The notes: generated by a model from the letters alone, not told the origin. 64,000 nt of DNA from Sheuella sp. (GCA_030650995.1 JAUSCY010000027.1:1-64000), one strand, 5' to 3'. Counted from the first letter of the stretch, positions 45,786-55,820 are shown. Numbers and translations: made by a program.

Positions 45786-47459
45786 TCAACGCAAAGCTTT
45801 GTAACGAATACGCTTAGGCGCCGCACCGGCCTCGCCTAGACGGCGTTTCTTGTCCGCTTCGTATTCCTGATAGTTACCGTCAAAGAAAACCACTTGCGAG
45901 TCTCCCTCGAACGCCATGATGTGCGTGGCGATACGATCGAGGAACCACCGATCGTGACTGATGACCATGACGGAGCCTGCAAATTCGAGCAAAGCATCCT
46001 CAAGTGCACGCAAGGTCTCAACATCCAGGTCGTTTGAAGGCTCGTCAAGCAGCAAAACGTTGCCACCACTGATCAGTGTTTTACACAGATGCAGACGACC
46101 GCGTTCACCACCAGACAACTGGCCTACGGTTTTGCCCTGATCTGCGCCTTTAAAGTTAAAGCGGCCCAGATAAGCACGCGCAGGCATTTCAAATTTACCA
46201 ATAGTCAGGATATCTGCACCATCAGCAATCGTGTCAAACACAGTCTTGGCATCAGGCAGCGCATCGCGTGACTGATCTACAAAAGCGATCTTGACTGTCT
46301 TGCCAATCGTGACTTCACCACTGTCAGGTTGCTCACGACCGGCGATCATTTTGAAAAGCGTTGATTTACCTGCACCGTTCGGACCAATGATGCCGACAAT
46401 CGCACCCGGTGGCACGCGGAAACTTAAGTGATCAATCAGGATGCGATCACCGAAAGATTTGCTCACATCGGTGAATTCAATGACCTCATTACCCAGACGC
46501 TCTGCGACAGGAATAAAAATTTCCTGCGTTTCGTTTCGCTTCTGGTATTCCTGCGAGGAGAGTTCCTCAAAACGCGTCATCCGCGCTTTGGCTTTCGCCT
46601 GGCGGCCCTTGGCGTTTTGACGAACCCATTCAAGTTCTTTCTTAATTGTTTTCTGGCGAGCTGATTCGCTGGATTCTTCTTGCTGCAGACGCGCATCCTT
46701 CTGCTCAAGCCAGGAACTGTAGTTGCCTTTCCAGGGAATGCCGTGGCCACGGTCGAGTTCAAGAATCCATTCGGCCACGTTATCGAGGAAGTAACGATCG
46801 TGGGTGACGGCCACAACCGTACCTGAAAATTTAGCCAGAAATTGCTCAAGCCAGTCGACGCTTTCAGCATCCAGGTGGTTGGTAGGCTCATCGAGCAGCA
46901 GCATATCGGGCTTTGACAATAGCAGGCGACACAAAGCCACGCGGCGTTTCTCACCACCAGATAACTTACCTACGTTGGCATCCCATGGCGGCAGCCGCAG
47001 CGCATCAGCGGCGATTTCCATCTGTGTCTCAATATCATCCGCTCCACTGGAGGCTGCGGCTGAAATAATCGCCTCGAGCTCAGCCTGCTCCGCTGCGAGC
47101 TTGTCAAAATCCGCATCGGGTTCTGCATAAGCGATATAGACCTCATCCAGACGCTTGCGCGCTGCGACAACGGGACCCAAGCCCTCCTCGACCGCTTCGC
47201 GAACCGTGTGATCTGGATTCAGGCGGGGCTCCTGCTCAAGATAGCCAATATTCAGGCCAGGCATCGGGGTGGCTTCACCTTCGATTTCCTTGTCAACACC
47301 CGCCATGATTTTTAGCAGCGTAGATTTACCAGAACCGTTTGTACCGAGCACGCCGATTTTGGCGCCGGGGAAAAACGAAAGGGAAATATCACGCAGAATC
47401 TGGCGCTTGGGGGGCACGATTTTGCCCACGCGGTGCATAGTGAATACGTATTGAGCCAT
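45786..47459 (-). CDS. ettA: Energy-dependent translational throttle protein EttA (ABC-F)
   Basis: A 557-residue ABC-F ATPase with two nucleotide-binding domains: Walker A GTNGSGKSTLLK and GPNGAGKSTLFK, signatures LSGGEKRRVALCR and LSGGERGRLHLCK, and Walker B LLLDEPTNHLDAE and LLLDEPSNDLDVE. The inter-domain linker is rich in charge (EESSESARQKTIKKELEW). EttA binds the ribosomal E site and gates translation by ATP level. Start is ATG 47459 (MAQYVFTMHRVGK, the conserved N-terminus); a start at 47480 is unlikely. Divergent from the acidic unknown. Confidence 0.96.
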   Translation of the reverse strand: MAQYVFTMHRVGKIVPPKRQILRDISLSFFPGAKIGVLGTNGSGKSTLLKIMAGVDKEIEGEATPMPGLNIGYLEQEPRLNPDHTVREAVEEGLGPVVAARKRLDEVYIAYAEPDADFDKLAAEQAELEAIISAAASSGADDIETQMEIAADALRLPPWDANVGKLSGGEKRRVALCRLLLSKPDMLLLDEPTNHLDAESVDWLEQFLAKFSGTVVAVTHDRYFLDNVAEWILELDRGHGIPWKGNYSSWLEQKDARLQQEESSESARQKTIKKELEWVRQNAKGRQAKAKARMTRFEELSSQEYQKRNETQEIFIPVAERLGNEVIEFTDVSKSFGDRILIDHLSFRVPPGAIVGIIGPNGAGKSTLFKMIAGREQPDSGEVTIGKTVKIAFVDQSRDALPDAKTVFDTIADGADILTIGKFEMPARAYLGRFNFKGADQGKTVGQLSGGERGRLHLCKTLISGGNVLLLDEPSNDLDVETLRALEDALLEFAGSVMVISHDRWFLDRIATHIMAFEGDSQVVFFDGNYQEYEADKKRRLGEAGAAPKRIRYKALR

Positions 47460-47594
47460 TGGGTCCGTCACAGAGATCAAAAAAACAATGCCGTATTGTA
47501 GGGCTTATAGGTCGTTTTTACGGTGAGCGAGGGCCAGACGGCTATGATGTAGGGTATTAAAACTTTGAACCAGCCTGCCCAAGGCTGTTGCCCC

Positions 47595-48104
47595 ATGTCT
47601 GATCCTGATCTCGCCCTGCGTTTTACCGAACAAGAACTTGCCATGCTTGGCAAGACTGCCGATGGGCTGAGCGCCTATATGGGTAAGTCTGTTTTAGCTG
47701 AGGTGGGGGTCGACGATGACGCCGAATGGGTGATCTTCGCCATTCCAATCGGCACGGATGAAAAACCCGACGAGAATGCCATGCATGTGCAAATGGGCGG
47801 CCCGGGAGCAAGATTTGTCGGAAACCGGGGCGGACTGGATCTGGATAACGAATCTTATGATTGCCAGTATCTTTGGGCGATTCAGATCACCGCAGACCCC
47901 GAAGCTCGATTTGTCAGGCTGGATGATCAGGGTGAGGAGTTCGACTTTTCAAACGAATTGGGTGAATTGCTGCCCTTCGACATGAGTGAAGAAGACTTGC
48001 CAGACCCAGACCTCGAATTACTCGAAGATCTGGGTGAGGATGATGAGGATCTTCCTGAAATCGATGACGATGCCGAACTACGTCCTAAAGGACCTCTGCA
48101 CTGA
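47595..48104 (+). CDS. Acidic conserved hypothetical protein
   Basis: Encodes 169 residues from ATG 47595; an earlier in-frame ATG at 47565 would add ten. There is no signal peptide or membrane segment. Residues 1-120 look globular, with strand-like patches (VIFAIPIGT, then YLWAIQITAD). Residues 125-165 are extremely acidic (repeated DLPDPDLELLEDLGEDDED), giving a strongly negative tail. No family is recognised. The tail overlaps the convergent ABC ATPase gene by 20 bases. It may bind basic partners, but that is speculation. Confidence 0.75.
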   Translation: MSDPDLALRFTEQELAMLGKTADGLSAYMGKSVLAEVGVDDDAEWVIFAIPIGTDEKPDENAMHVQMGGPGARFVGNRGGLDLDNESYDCQYLWAIQITADPEARFVRLDDQGEEFDFSNELGELLPFDMSEEDLPDPDLELLEDLGEDDEDLPEIDDDAELRPKGPLH

Positions 48105-49119
48105 TTTCGATTTTCATGGGCCAGCCCTGAGCAATACCATGACATGCCACCTGATTCTCACCATGAGCAACCATTGCAGGTGACTCTGACTTGCATAGAT
48201 CGCGCGCAAAAGGACAGCGTGGATGGAAGGTACAGCCAGAGGGTGGGTTCAGGGGATTAGGGACTTCACCCGCAACGGGTGTGCGACGTGCACCCGCTCC
48301 TGTCATATCAGGAATAGCAGACAACAACATTCTCGTATAAGGGTGTTGTGGCTTTTCAAACAAGCTATCCCGATCTGCAATCTCAACGATCCGTCCCAGA
48401 TACATCACCCCAACACGGTCGGCCACGTGATGCACGACTGCCAGATTATGTGAAATGAACAAATAAGTCAGGCCAAGACGGCGCTGCAGATCCTTCATGA
48501 TGTTCAGCACCTGTGCCTGCACCGAAACATCCAGGGCAGAAGTCGGTTCATCACACACCAGGAACTCAGGGTTCACCGCCAGTGCACGCGCAATAGAAAT
48601 CCGCTGTCGCTGTCCTCCGGAAAACTGGTGTGGGTAGCGTTCAGAATCTGTCGGATGCAAACCTACCTGCTTGAGCAACACATCCACGCGCTCATTACGC
48701 TGCTGCGGAGTCATGCTTGTATGCGCAAGCATGGGTTCCGCAATGATGCGTCCCACACGCCAGCGTGGATTCAAACTTGCGTAAGGATCCTGAAAAATCA
48801 TTTGAAGTCGTTTGCGCAAGGCCAGGCCATCAGGCCCATCCATATCTGAAAGAGGCTGGCCATCAAACGTAATCGAGCCACGCGTCAACGGGTACAAGCC
48901 TACGAGCAGTCTTGCAATGGTAGATTTCCCACAGCCTGACTCACCTACCAAGGCAAGTGTTTCGCCTTTACGGATACTGAACGACACACCATCAACAGCA
49001 CGTAACATGGTGCGGGGCTTACGCGACAACACGCGTTCGAGCCAGGGTGCAGAAACATCAAACCAGCGTGCCGCATCGCGGACTTCGACTAACGGACGTT
49101 CTTGTGCGACGTTATTCAT
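48085..49119 (-). CDS. Dipeptide/oligopeptide ABC transporter ATP-binding protein (DppF-like)
   Basis: A 344-residue ATPase. Walker A is GESGCGKSTIARLL, signature FSGGQRQRISIARALA, Walker B FLVCDEPTSALDVS. The C-terminal oligo_HPY domain shows NPLNPPSGCTFHPRCPFA, with the cysteines seen in oligopeptide ATPases. It pairs with the DppD-like ATPase upstream through an ATGA overlap and is the last gene of the DppBCDF-type import operon. Its distal end overlaps the acidic unknown by 20 bases. Confidence 0.94.
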   Translation of the reverse strand: MNNVAQERPLVEVRDAARWFDVSAPWLERVLSRKPRTMLRAVDGVSFSIRKGETLALVGESGCGKSTIARLLVGLYPLTRGSITFDGQPLSDMDGPDGLALRKRLQMIFQDPYASLNPRWRVGRIIAEPMLAHTSMTPQQRNERVDVLLKQVGLHPTDSERYPHQFSGGQRQRISIARALAVNPEFLVCDEPTSALDVSVQAQVLNIMKDLQRRLGLTYLFISHNLAVVHHVADRVGVMYLGRIVEIADRDSLFEKPQHPYTRMLLSAIPDMTGAGARRTPVAGEVPNPLNPPSGCTFHPRCPFARDLCKSESPAMVAHGENQVACHGIAQGWPMKIEISAEVL

Positions 49120-50090
49120 GCATGCTCCTGTTCAGTCTGCAACCAACAGGCCGCACTGGTTGCCCCTGTCTGAAACAGCAAGGGTCTTTCTACTTTGCAG
49201 CGTGGCATGACTTTCGGACAACGAGGATTAAATGCGCAACCTTGAGGAATAGCAGTGAGTCGCGGCATCGTGCCATCGATTTGCACCAGACGCTCGACGT
49301 GCTGATGCACTGAAGGGATGGAACCCATCAGCCCCACCGTATAGGGATGAGCAGGTGCGTGAATCACATCACGCACATTGCCGATCTCCGCAACACGTCC
49401 CGCATACATGACCACCACGCGATCGGCCGTCTCAGCGATCACACCCATATCATGCGTGATGAGCATGACTGCAGCGCCTTGTTCACGACAAAGTTTTTTA
49501 AGCAGATCAATAATCTGTGCCTGGATAGACACATCCAGAGCAGTGGTAGGCTCATCGGCCACAATCAGTTTGGGCTCAGCCGCAAGTGCCAGAGCAATCA
49601 CGACACGTTGGCGCATACCGCCAGAAAACTGATGAGGGTAGTGATCAATCCGTTCGCGTGCAGCGGGAATACCCGTGGACTCCAGCAATTCGATTGAACG
49701 CGTTCTCGCCTGCGACCAAGTCATCGGCAAATGCGTCACGATTGTTTCAGTGAGTTGGTGACCAACGGTATAGAGTGGATTGAGCGAAGTCAACGGGTCC
49801 TGAAAAATCGCACCAATTTCCCGGCCCCGTATATGTCGCATCTGATCGTCGGAAAGATTGTCGATACGGCGACCAGCCAGCAACACCTCGCCACTGGAGA
49901 TGCGTCCTGGCGGCTCAAGCAAACCAATGATGGCCGCACCGGTCAGTGATTTGCCGGCACCAGACTCGCCCACGACACCGACCACCTCGCCTGCAGAGAT
50001 CGAAAAAGATACTTCGTTCAACGCTTTTAAGGTGCCGCGTCGAGTCGGAAACTCAACACTTACCTCACGCAGTTCAAGAATAGTTGACAT
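49116..50090 (-). CDS. Dipeptide/oligopeptide ABC transporter ATP-binding protein (DppD-like)
   Basis: A 324-residue ATPase. Walker A is GESGAGKSLTGAAI, signature FSGGMRQRVVIALALA, Walker B LIVADEPTTALDVS. The C-terminal oligo_HPY domain has GCAFNPRCP. Start is ATG 50090 because GAGG lies six bases upstream; an in-frame TTG at 50102 would overlap the permease stop. It forms a heterodimer with the DppF-like protein on the inner membrane. Confidence 0.94.
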   Translation of the reverse strand: MSTILELREVSVEFPTRRGTLKALNEVSFSISAGEVVGVVGESGAGKSLTGAAIIGLLEPPGRISSGEVLLAGRRIDNLSDDQMRHIRGREIGAIFQDPLTSLNPLYTVGHQLTETIVTHLPMTWSQARTRSIELLESTGIPAARERIDHYPHQFSGGMRQRVVIALALAAEPKLIVADEPTTALDVSIQAQIIDLLKKLCREQGAAVMLITHDMGVIAETADRVVVMYAGRVAEIGNVRDVIHAPAHPYTVGLMGSIPSVHQHVERLVQIDGTMPRLTAIPQGCAFNPRCPKVMPRCKVERPLLFQTGATSAACWLQTEQEHA

Positions 50091-50098
50091 GCGTGACC

Positions 50099-51013
50099 TC
50101 AATTCAAACGTGGGTTAAGTGCGTCACGCAGCCAGTCACCCAGCAGGTTGACAGACAGCACCAGCAGCACCAATGCCGCACCTGGGAAAATCGTAATCCA
50201 CCACTCCCCAGAAAACAAAAAGTCATTGCCAATCCGGATCAGCGTTCCCAGCGAAGGTGATGTAGGTGGCACACCGACTCCGAGATACGAGAGTGTCGCC
50301 TCAGTAATGATGGCCGTAGCCAGGTGAACAGTAGCCAGCACCAGCACCGGCCCCAACACATTGGGCAGCACATGCCTGAACATAATGACAGGCGATGAAA
50401 TGCCGATTACGCGCGCGGCCTGAACATATTCGCGATTTTTTTCAACCAGTGTTGAGCCACGAACTGTTCGAGCGTATTGCGGCCAACCTGCCAGCGCAAT
50501 GGCTCCCACCAGAACTGGAAAAGCAATCACTTCATGCATGTCACCAGGCACCACCGCACGCGCGACGCCATCGATCAGCAGGGCGATCAGAATCGCAGGG
50601 AACGACAACTGCACATCTGCAACCCGCATAATCAGCGCATCAATCCGACCGCCTGCGTAGCCAGCGATCAGGCCGAGTACGATGCCAAGCGTCATCGCAC
50701 CCACCACAGCTGCCAGACCAATCAGTAACGACACGCGCGTGCCATACATCAGCGCGGATAAAAGATCCCGTCCCTGACTGTCCGTGCCCAACAGATACTG
50801 ACTTGTTCCCTCCACAGACCAGACAGGAGGCTTGAGTGCGTCCATCAGTTCGATACTGGCCAGATCAAAAGGGTTATAGGGTGCCAGCCAATCCGCACCG
50901 AAGGCGGCGATCAGCATGGATGCAAGCGCAAGCGTCGCCACAATCGCAACAGGGTGGTGTCGCCAGGACCAGGCCAGATCGCCATCCCAGAATTTAGCAA
51001 GAGAGTTAAGCAT
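50099..51013 (-). CDS. Dipeptide-type ABC transporter permease (DppC-like)
   Basis: A 304-residue permease with six helices. Its N-terminal OppC_N segment (WSWRHHPVAIVATLALASM) and the cytoplasmic EAA loop (YVQAARVIGISSPVIMFRH) that docks the ATPases are visible. LGTDSQGRDLLSALMYG is the typical DppC signature. It overlaps the DppB-like gene by one base, so both halves of the channel are translated together. The substrate is set by the binding protein at 52067-53638. Confidence 0.94.
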   Translation of the reverse strand: MLNSLAKFWDGDLAWSWRHHPVAIVATLALASMLIAAFGADWLAPYNPFDLASIELMDALKPPVWSVEGTSQYLLGTDSQGRDLLSALMYGTRVSLLIGLAAVVGAMTLGIVLGLIAGYAGGRIDALIMRVADVQLSFPAILIALLIDGVARAVVPGDMHEVIAFPVLVGAIALAGWPQYARTVRGSTLVEKNREYVQAARVIGISSPVIMFRHVLPNVLGPVLVLATVHLATAIITEATLSYLGVGVPPTSPSLGTLIRIGNDFLFSGEWWITIFPGAALVLLVLSVNLLGDWLRDALNPRLN

Positions 51014-52002
51014 CAGTGTCCCCCTCCTGATTTACCCAGACCCACACGTAGTCGCGGGTCTACCGCAAAATAAAGCAGATCAACACTCAGATTAATCAAC
51101 ACAAAAATCAGTGAAATCAGGCAAAGATAAGCCGCCATAACTGGAATATCGGCAAACTGAACTGCCTGTATAAACAGCAAGCCCATACCAGGCCATTGAA
51201 AAACTGTTTCAGTCACAATTGCAAAAGCAATGATGCCACCAAGCTGCAAACCCATGATGGTGATGACAGGAACCAGAGTATTTTTAAGCGCGTGACCGAA
51301 ATGAATCGCACGTTTGGTCAAGCCTCGCGCACGCGCAAATTTGATGTAGTCCGTGCGCAGGACTTCAAGCATTTCGGAGCGAACGAGTCTGAGCACAAGC
51401 GCGACTTGAAACAGTGACAACGTGATCGCAGGAAGAATCAAGTGCTGCCAGCCGCTCGCGGTCAGCAGCCCGGTCGACCACCAGCCCAACTGGATGGTAT
51501 CGCCCCGTCCGTAACTTGGTAACCATCCCAGAGAAACTGAAAACACAAGTATCAGCAAAATTCCGATCAGGAATGTTGGTAACGAAACGCCCAACAAAGA
51601 AAATGCCAGCAACGCTTGTGAAATTTTTCCATTCCGTCGCAGAGCAGTGTATACACCCAGCGGCAAGCCAGCGACTAGCGCGATCAGCGCGGCCGCAACG
51701 GATAGCTCAAGTGTGGCGGGCAGCTTTTCCCGAATCAACACAGAGACCTTTTGCCCTTGCCTCAGGGAGAGTCCGAAATCACCCTGCATGGCGTTCAAAA
51801 CAAAATGATAGAACTGCACGACGACCGGCTCGTTCAAACCTAGCTGCGTACGCAACAAGTCTCTTTCTGCAGGCGTGGCTTCCTGACCCAGCATGATCGT
51901 GACCGGATCACCCACATACTGAAACAGTACAAAGGCAATCAAGGCGACTGCCAGCATCACCCCAACAGCCTGAATCAAGCGGCGCAAAATAAATGCAAAC
52001 AT
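51013..52002 (-). CDS. Dipeptide-type ABC transporter permease (DppB-like)
   Basis: A 329-residue permease with six helices, the N-terminal FILRRLIQAVGVMLAVALIAF helix, a GLNEPVVVQFYHFV periplasmic loop and the EAA loop YIKFARARGLTKRAI. Length and pattern match DppB. It follows the solute-binding gene by 64 bases and overlaps the DppC-like gene by one base. It forms half of the inner-membrane channel. Confidence 0.94.
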   Translation of the reverse strand: MFAFILRRLIQAVGVMLAVALIAFVLFQYVGDPVTIMLGQEATPAERDLLRTQLGLNEPVVVQFYHFVLNAMQGDFGLSLRQGQKVSVLIREKLPATLELSVAAALIALVAGLPLGVYTALRRNGKISQALLAFSLLGVSLPTFLIGILLILVFSVSLGWLPSYGRGDTIQLGWWSTGLLTASGWQHLILPAITLSLFQVALVLRLVRSEMLEVLRTDYIKFARARGLTKRAIHFGHALKNTLVPVITIMGLQLGGIIAFAIVTETVFQWPGMGLLFIQAVQFADIPVMAAYLCLISLIFVLINLSVDLLYFAVDPRLRVGLGKSGGGH

Positions 52003-52066
52003 GTAATCTCACAAAAACACAACGGCGCCGATCCGACGCCGCCGTGATGACAGATCAGTCAAATAA

Positions 52067-53638
52067 TTAATCGATCTTGATCCATTCGACAACAGGACGA
52101 TTATCCGCACGGTGCAATACATTCACATTCTTTTTCATGGCCCAGGGAATGATCTGGTCATGCAATGGAATCGCACCAAAGTCCTTGGCAAACAATGCGA
52201 GCGCTTCGTGAATCATCGCGGTACGCTTGGCATCGTCAGTTTCGGTTTTGATCGTGTCGATGAGTTTATCAACCTGTGGATTAGTGTAGTTTCCGTAGTT
52301 GAAAGAGCCATTTGCGCCCTCACCCTTGCTGTGAATCAACGCCTCAAGTGTGTAATACGCGTCATAGGTTGGCACGCCCCAGCCAAACAAATAAATGCTG
52401 GTGTCGTTATTACCGACTTTCGGGAAGAACGTCGCACGCGGCATGGCATTGAGTTTAGCTTTCACCCCCACCTTCGCCCACATGGCAACAATCGCCTGGC
52501 AGATCGCTTCGTCGTTGATATAACGATTGTTCGGGCAATCGAGCGTCACCTCGAAATTATTGTCATAGCCAGCCTCTTTGAGCAAGGCACGGGCTTTTTC
52601 CAGGTCGTAGGGAACACGCTTGCCGAGTTCTTTGGTGTAACCATTGACCTGTGGCGCAATCATCGTACCGGTCGGCAAGGACATGCCTCGCATCACAGAC
52701 TTCTTGATCGCTTCAATATCAATCGCACGATAGAGCGCTTCGCGCACACGCACATCGGCCAGTGGATTTTTACCCTTGATATTGCTGTACTTTAGCTCAG
52801 GACTCTTTTGATCCATACCAAGAAAAATCGTACGGTACTCGTTGCCATCGATGACTTTGACTTGCTGACGCAAACGATCCAGATCCTGTGCAGCCGGATC
52901 CAGTACGAAGTCCACCTCACCAGAAAGCAGGGCAGCAGTCCGGGTCGCACTTTGCTTGATCGGGGTGTAGATGATTTCCGTCACGTTACCGGTTTTGGTC
53001 GGTTTACCCCACCAGTCGGTATTTTCAACGTAGACGGTTTTGATATCGACTTCGCGCGATTTCAACTTGTACGGCCCCGTACCCATGGCATTGCGTGCCG
53101 AGTAGCTTTCTTCTTTCTTATTGAAATCCTGCGGGGCCATTGTGCCGTTTTTCTCGGACCAGGCCTTACTCATCATACCTAGTACAGGCAACTGACGCAG
53201 CAGAACAGGATTCGGGCCATTGGTTGAAATCTCAACCGTCAGTGGATCGATTGCACGAGCTTCTTTAATGCCGGCGGTATATGACTTGAATTGGGAAGAA
53301 GGCGCCATAGCGCGCTGAATCGAAAATACGACATCGTCAGCAGTAAAAGGCGTGCCATCATGAAACTTGACACCTTCACGCAGTTTGAAACGCCAGAGAG
53401 AAGGATTAACCTGCTCCCAGGAAGTTGCGAGGCCTGGAGTCACTTCGAATTTTTCGTTGTAACGGACCAGAGGATCATAGACCCAGAGGTTGGCCGCGAT
53501 GTTGAGCCCTTCATTCTGTGAATGCGGGTCAAGTGTCAGGATGTCGCCCTGGCTCGCCCATTTAAAAGTTTTGGCAACGCCTAGAGCGGGGAACAACATT
53601 GCAGCTGACACGGCAGCTGCGATCAAGGTGCGACGCAT
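52067..53638 (-). CDS. ABC transporter family 5 solute-binding protein
   Basis: A 523-residue periplasmic binding protein of the SBP_bac_5 family. The signal peptide covers about residues 1-22 (TLIAAAVSAAMLFPALGVAK). Mature signatures: WASQGDILTLDPHSQNEGLN, WRFKLREGVKFHDGTPF and FTADDVVFSIQRAM. It captures peptides or other ligands such as opines, nickel complexes or glutathione; the ligand is not readable. Start is ATG 53638 with GGGAG upstream; the open frame to 53695 crosses the leader and is rejected. It heads the DppBCDF-type operon and sits 98 bases after the CoA-ligase gene. Confidence 0.94.
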   Translation of the reverse strand: MRRTLIAAAVSAAMLFPALGVAKTFKWASQGDILTLDPHSQNEGLNIAANLWVYDPLVRYNEKFEVTPGLATSWEQVNPSLWRFKLREGVKFHDGTPFTADDVVFSIQRAMAPSSQFKSYTAGIKEARAIDPLTVEISTNGPNPVLLRQLPVLGMMSKAWSEKNGTMAPQDFNKKEESYSARNAMGTGPYKLKSREVDIKTVYVENTDWWGKPTKTGNVTEIIYTPIKQSATRTAALLSGEVDFVLDPAAQDLDRLRQQVKVIDGNEYRTIFLGMDQKSPELKYSNIKGKNPLADVRVREALYRAIDIEAIKKSVMRGMSLPTGTMIAPQVNGYTKELGKRVPYDLEKARALLKEAGYDNNFEVTLDCPNNRYINDEAICQAIVAMWAKVGVKAKLNAMPRATFFPKVGNNDTSIYLFGWGVPTYDAYYTLEALIHSKGEGANGSFNYGNYTNPQVDKLIDTIKTETDDAKRTAMIHEALALFAKDFGAIPLHDQIIPWAMKKNVNVLHRADNRPVVEWIKID

Positions 53639-53659
53639 TGGGTAACTCCCTAAGAAAAT

Positions 53660-53674
53660 TCCGTAATGTACGGA
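53660..53674. promoter_or_regulatory. Dyad TCCGTA-ATG-TACGGA before solute-binding gene
   Basis: A perfect 6-bp inverted repeat around a 3-base centre, 22 bases upstream of the binding-protein ATG. It may be an operator or a small leader hairpin controlling the transporter operon. Confidence 0.35.
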
Positions 53675-53735
53675 TATTGCCGCAGGGGAGGTCAAGCGTC
53701 AATCGCGATCACCAAACCAGTTAAAAAATAAGGGT

Positions 53736-55820
53736 TTACCCTTGTCTTTCGAGAAGAGCATCCACGACCTTGGCGCCCTCGCCAATCGAACCCACCATCA
53801 CCGGATTGAGGTCCAGGGACGCTATGTTGGGTCCTGCCGCCATAGCGATTTTCCCGACAGCGACCGCGATACTGGAAAAAGCGTCAACATCCATCGGCGC
53901 ATCGCCACGCACGCCATCGAGCATTGGAGCAAGACGCAGTCCACGCAGTGCACGCTCTACCTGCTCCGCGCTGAAGGGGGGTAAAAGCACGGCATAGTCT
54001 TTCATCGCTTCAACGTATTTGCCCCCAGCCCCAACCAGCACAACCGGTCCGAACACGGGATCAAAACGGGTGCCAACCATCAACTCGTGCTTGCCACGAC
54101 TCATCGCGGCAACAATCACTGCAGCACGCTTGACATTGAGAAGAGTGAGCTTTGCCATATGGGATTCAAATACTGATACAGCATCGTCAATATTGTTGAT
54201 CCCTAAAGTAACCAGGGCATGTTCTGTTTTATGGGGGACTTCTGCTGAACAGCCCTTAAGTGCCACGTTATTACCAAGCTTTACAAACGCAGCCCGAACC
54301 TGCTCGGCGCTGTGACACAGCACGTGTTCCACCACAGGCACACCATGTCTGGACAACAGCGCAAGGGACTGCGCCTCATCACAATACTGCTCGGTACCCG
54401 GCTGTATATCAACGGTGGGTAACGCAGGCCAGTGCGTAATCGTTTCACGCAACATCGCCGTGTGTGCGGCAAGCTGACCCAGTACGCCCACCGCATCACC
54501 TTCATTTTCAAAGGTGGCTACACCGGCCTGACGAAACGGTTCCGACACGGAGGCCTGCCAGGCGGCGACCGCAACAGGTTTTCCAGTCAAGGCCTCGAAT
54601 TGTGCGGTATCGCGCGCAAATGCTTGCACATCGTAACCAGCACCGGCCACAGGAATATTGATAAAAAACATATCGGCTGCAGGATCCTGCGCAACGCAGG
54701 GCAGGACTTCACTGAACAGACCGCTGTTGGACAAAAGCGCTGCGGTGATATCAATCGGGTTGGTGGTCGTTGCAAAGCCTGGCAATGATTTGGCGACAGC
54801 TTGTTGCGTAGACGCACTGAGCTTAGCCATCTCTAATCCGTTATCTTCTGCCGCGTCCGCTCCCATGACACAACTGGCTCCAGAATTGCTGATCACAACG
54901 AGCTTATTGCCCGCGGGACGCCAGCCCTTGAGGTAGGCCTCGGCAGCGAGTGCCTGCGCATGCGGATCGCGTACTCGCCAGATGCCATGTTTTTTAAAAA
55001 ATGCGTCAACTACGCGATCTTCATTGGCCATCGAACCCGTGTGCGTCGAGGCTGCTTGCTGACCACTTGCGCAGCGACCGGCCTTGACGGCAACGATAGG
55101 CAAATCGCGACTGCGTGCATATTCGGCCGTGCGTGCCAGCATCTCCGGATTAGCAATATTTTCCAGGTAGAGCAATATCAGTTTGATTTCAGGATCATGT
55201 GCGACGGCCCAGGCCATCTCCGAGACCGTCACATCCGCCTCATTTCCTGTAGCGTGCACATGTCGTACACCCAGGCCTTTCTGGCGCAACAAACCATACA
55301 CCATCGCGCTCATGCCGCCACTCTGACTCAGCACCGCGATAGGGCCATCCTGAGGCGGACATTCTATAAACATCGTTGAAAAACCTGCGATGACACCCGT
55401 ACCAAAATTTGCTAAACCATGTGTATTCGGACCGTAAATTCTCATGCCTGTCGCACGAGCAGCGTCCGTCATGCGCTGCTGTACGGCTCGACCCGCATCA
55501 TCGACTTCGCCAAAACCGGAGGCAATCACCACAACAGACTTCACACCTGTTGCCGCGCACTCCTCTACAGCCTCAAGAGCCTTCTCCCCAGCCACCACAA
55601 TCAAAACGAGCTCTGGTACTTCCGGCAGGCTCGCGAGGGAGGGGTAACTCTTTAAGCCCTGCACTTCCTCACGCGTTGGATTAACCGGATAAATCGTGCC
55701 GCTAAACCCGGCACGCTGCATGTAATAAATGGGACGACCACCTATCTTATGAATATTTTCAGAAGCACCAATAATGGCGACAGTGCGGGGATTTAAAGCA
55801 GATTCAAGCAAGTCAGACAT
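53736..55820 (-). CDS. NDP-forming acyl-CoA synthetase (acetate--CoA ligase family)
   Basis: A 694-residue fused synthetase. A CoA-binding domain (ALNPRTVAIIGASEN, then GRPIYYMQRAGFSGTIYPVNP) covers about residues 1-130. A succinyl-CoA-synthetase-like domain follows with the phosphohistidine region near STHTGSMANEDRVVDAF, and a C-terminal ATP-grasp part holds VLVGAGGKYVEAMKDYA. Such enzymes interconvert acyl-CoA, ADP and Pi with acid, CoA and ATP. It could activate the substrate or recover energy from the cleaved product of the island. Start is ATG 55820; a start at 55841 is less likely. Confidence 0.92.
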   Translation of the reverse strand: MSDLLESALNPRTVAIIGASENIHKIGGRPIYYMQRAGFSGTIYPVNPTREEVQGLKSYPSLASLPEVPELVLIVVAGEKALEAVEECAATGVKSVVVIASGFGEVDDAGRAVQQRMTDAARATGMRIYGPNTHGLANFGTGVIAGFSTMFIECPPQDGPIAVLSQSGGMSAMVYGLLRQKGLGVRHVHATGNEADVTVSEMAWAVAHDPEIKLILLYLENIANPEMLARTAEYARSRDLPIVAVKAGRCASGQQAASTHTGSMANEDRVVDAFFKKHGIWRVRDPHAQALAAEAYLKGWRPAGNKLVVISNSGASCVMGADAAEDNGLEMAKLSASTQQAVAKSLPGFATTTNPIDITAALLSNSGLFSEVLPCVAQDPAADMFFINIPVAGAGYDVQAFARDTAQFEALTGKPVAVAAWQASVSEPFRQAGVATFENEGDAVGVLGQLAAHTAMLRETITHWPALPTVDIQPGTEQYCDEAQSLALLSRHGVPVVEHVLCHSAEQVRAAFVKLGNNVALKGCSAEVPHKTEHALVTLGINNIDDAVSVFESHMAKLTLLNVKRAAVIVAAMSRGKHELMVGTRFDPVFGPVVLVGAGGKYVEAMKDYAVLLPPFSAEQVERALRGLRLAPMLDGVRGDAPMDVDAFSSIAVAVGKIAMAAGPNIASLDLNPVMVGSIGEGAKVVDALLERQG

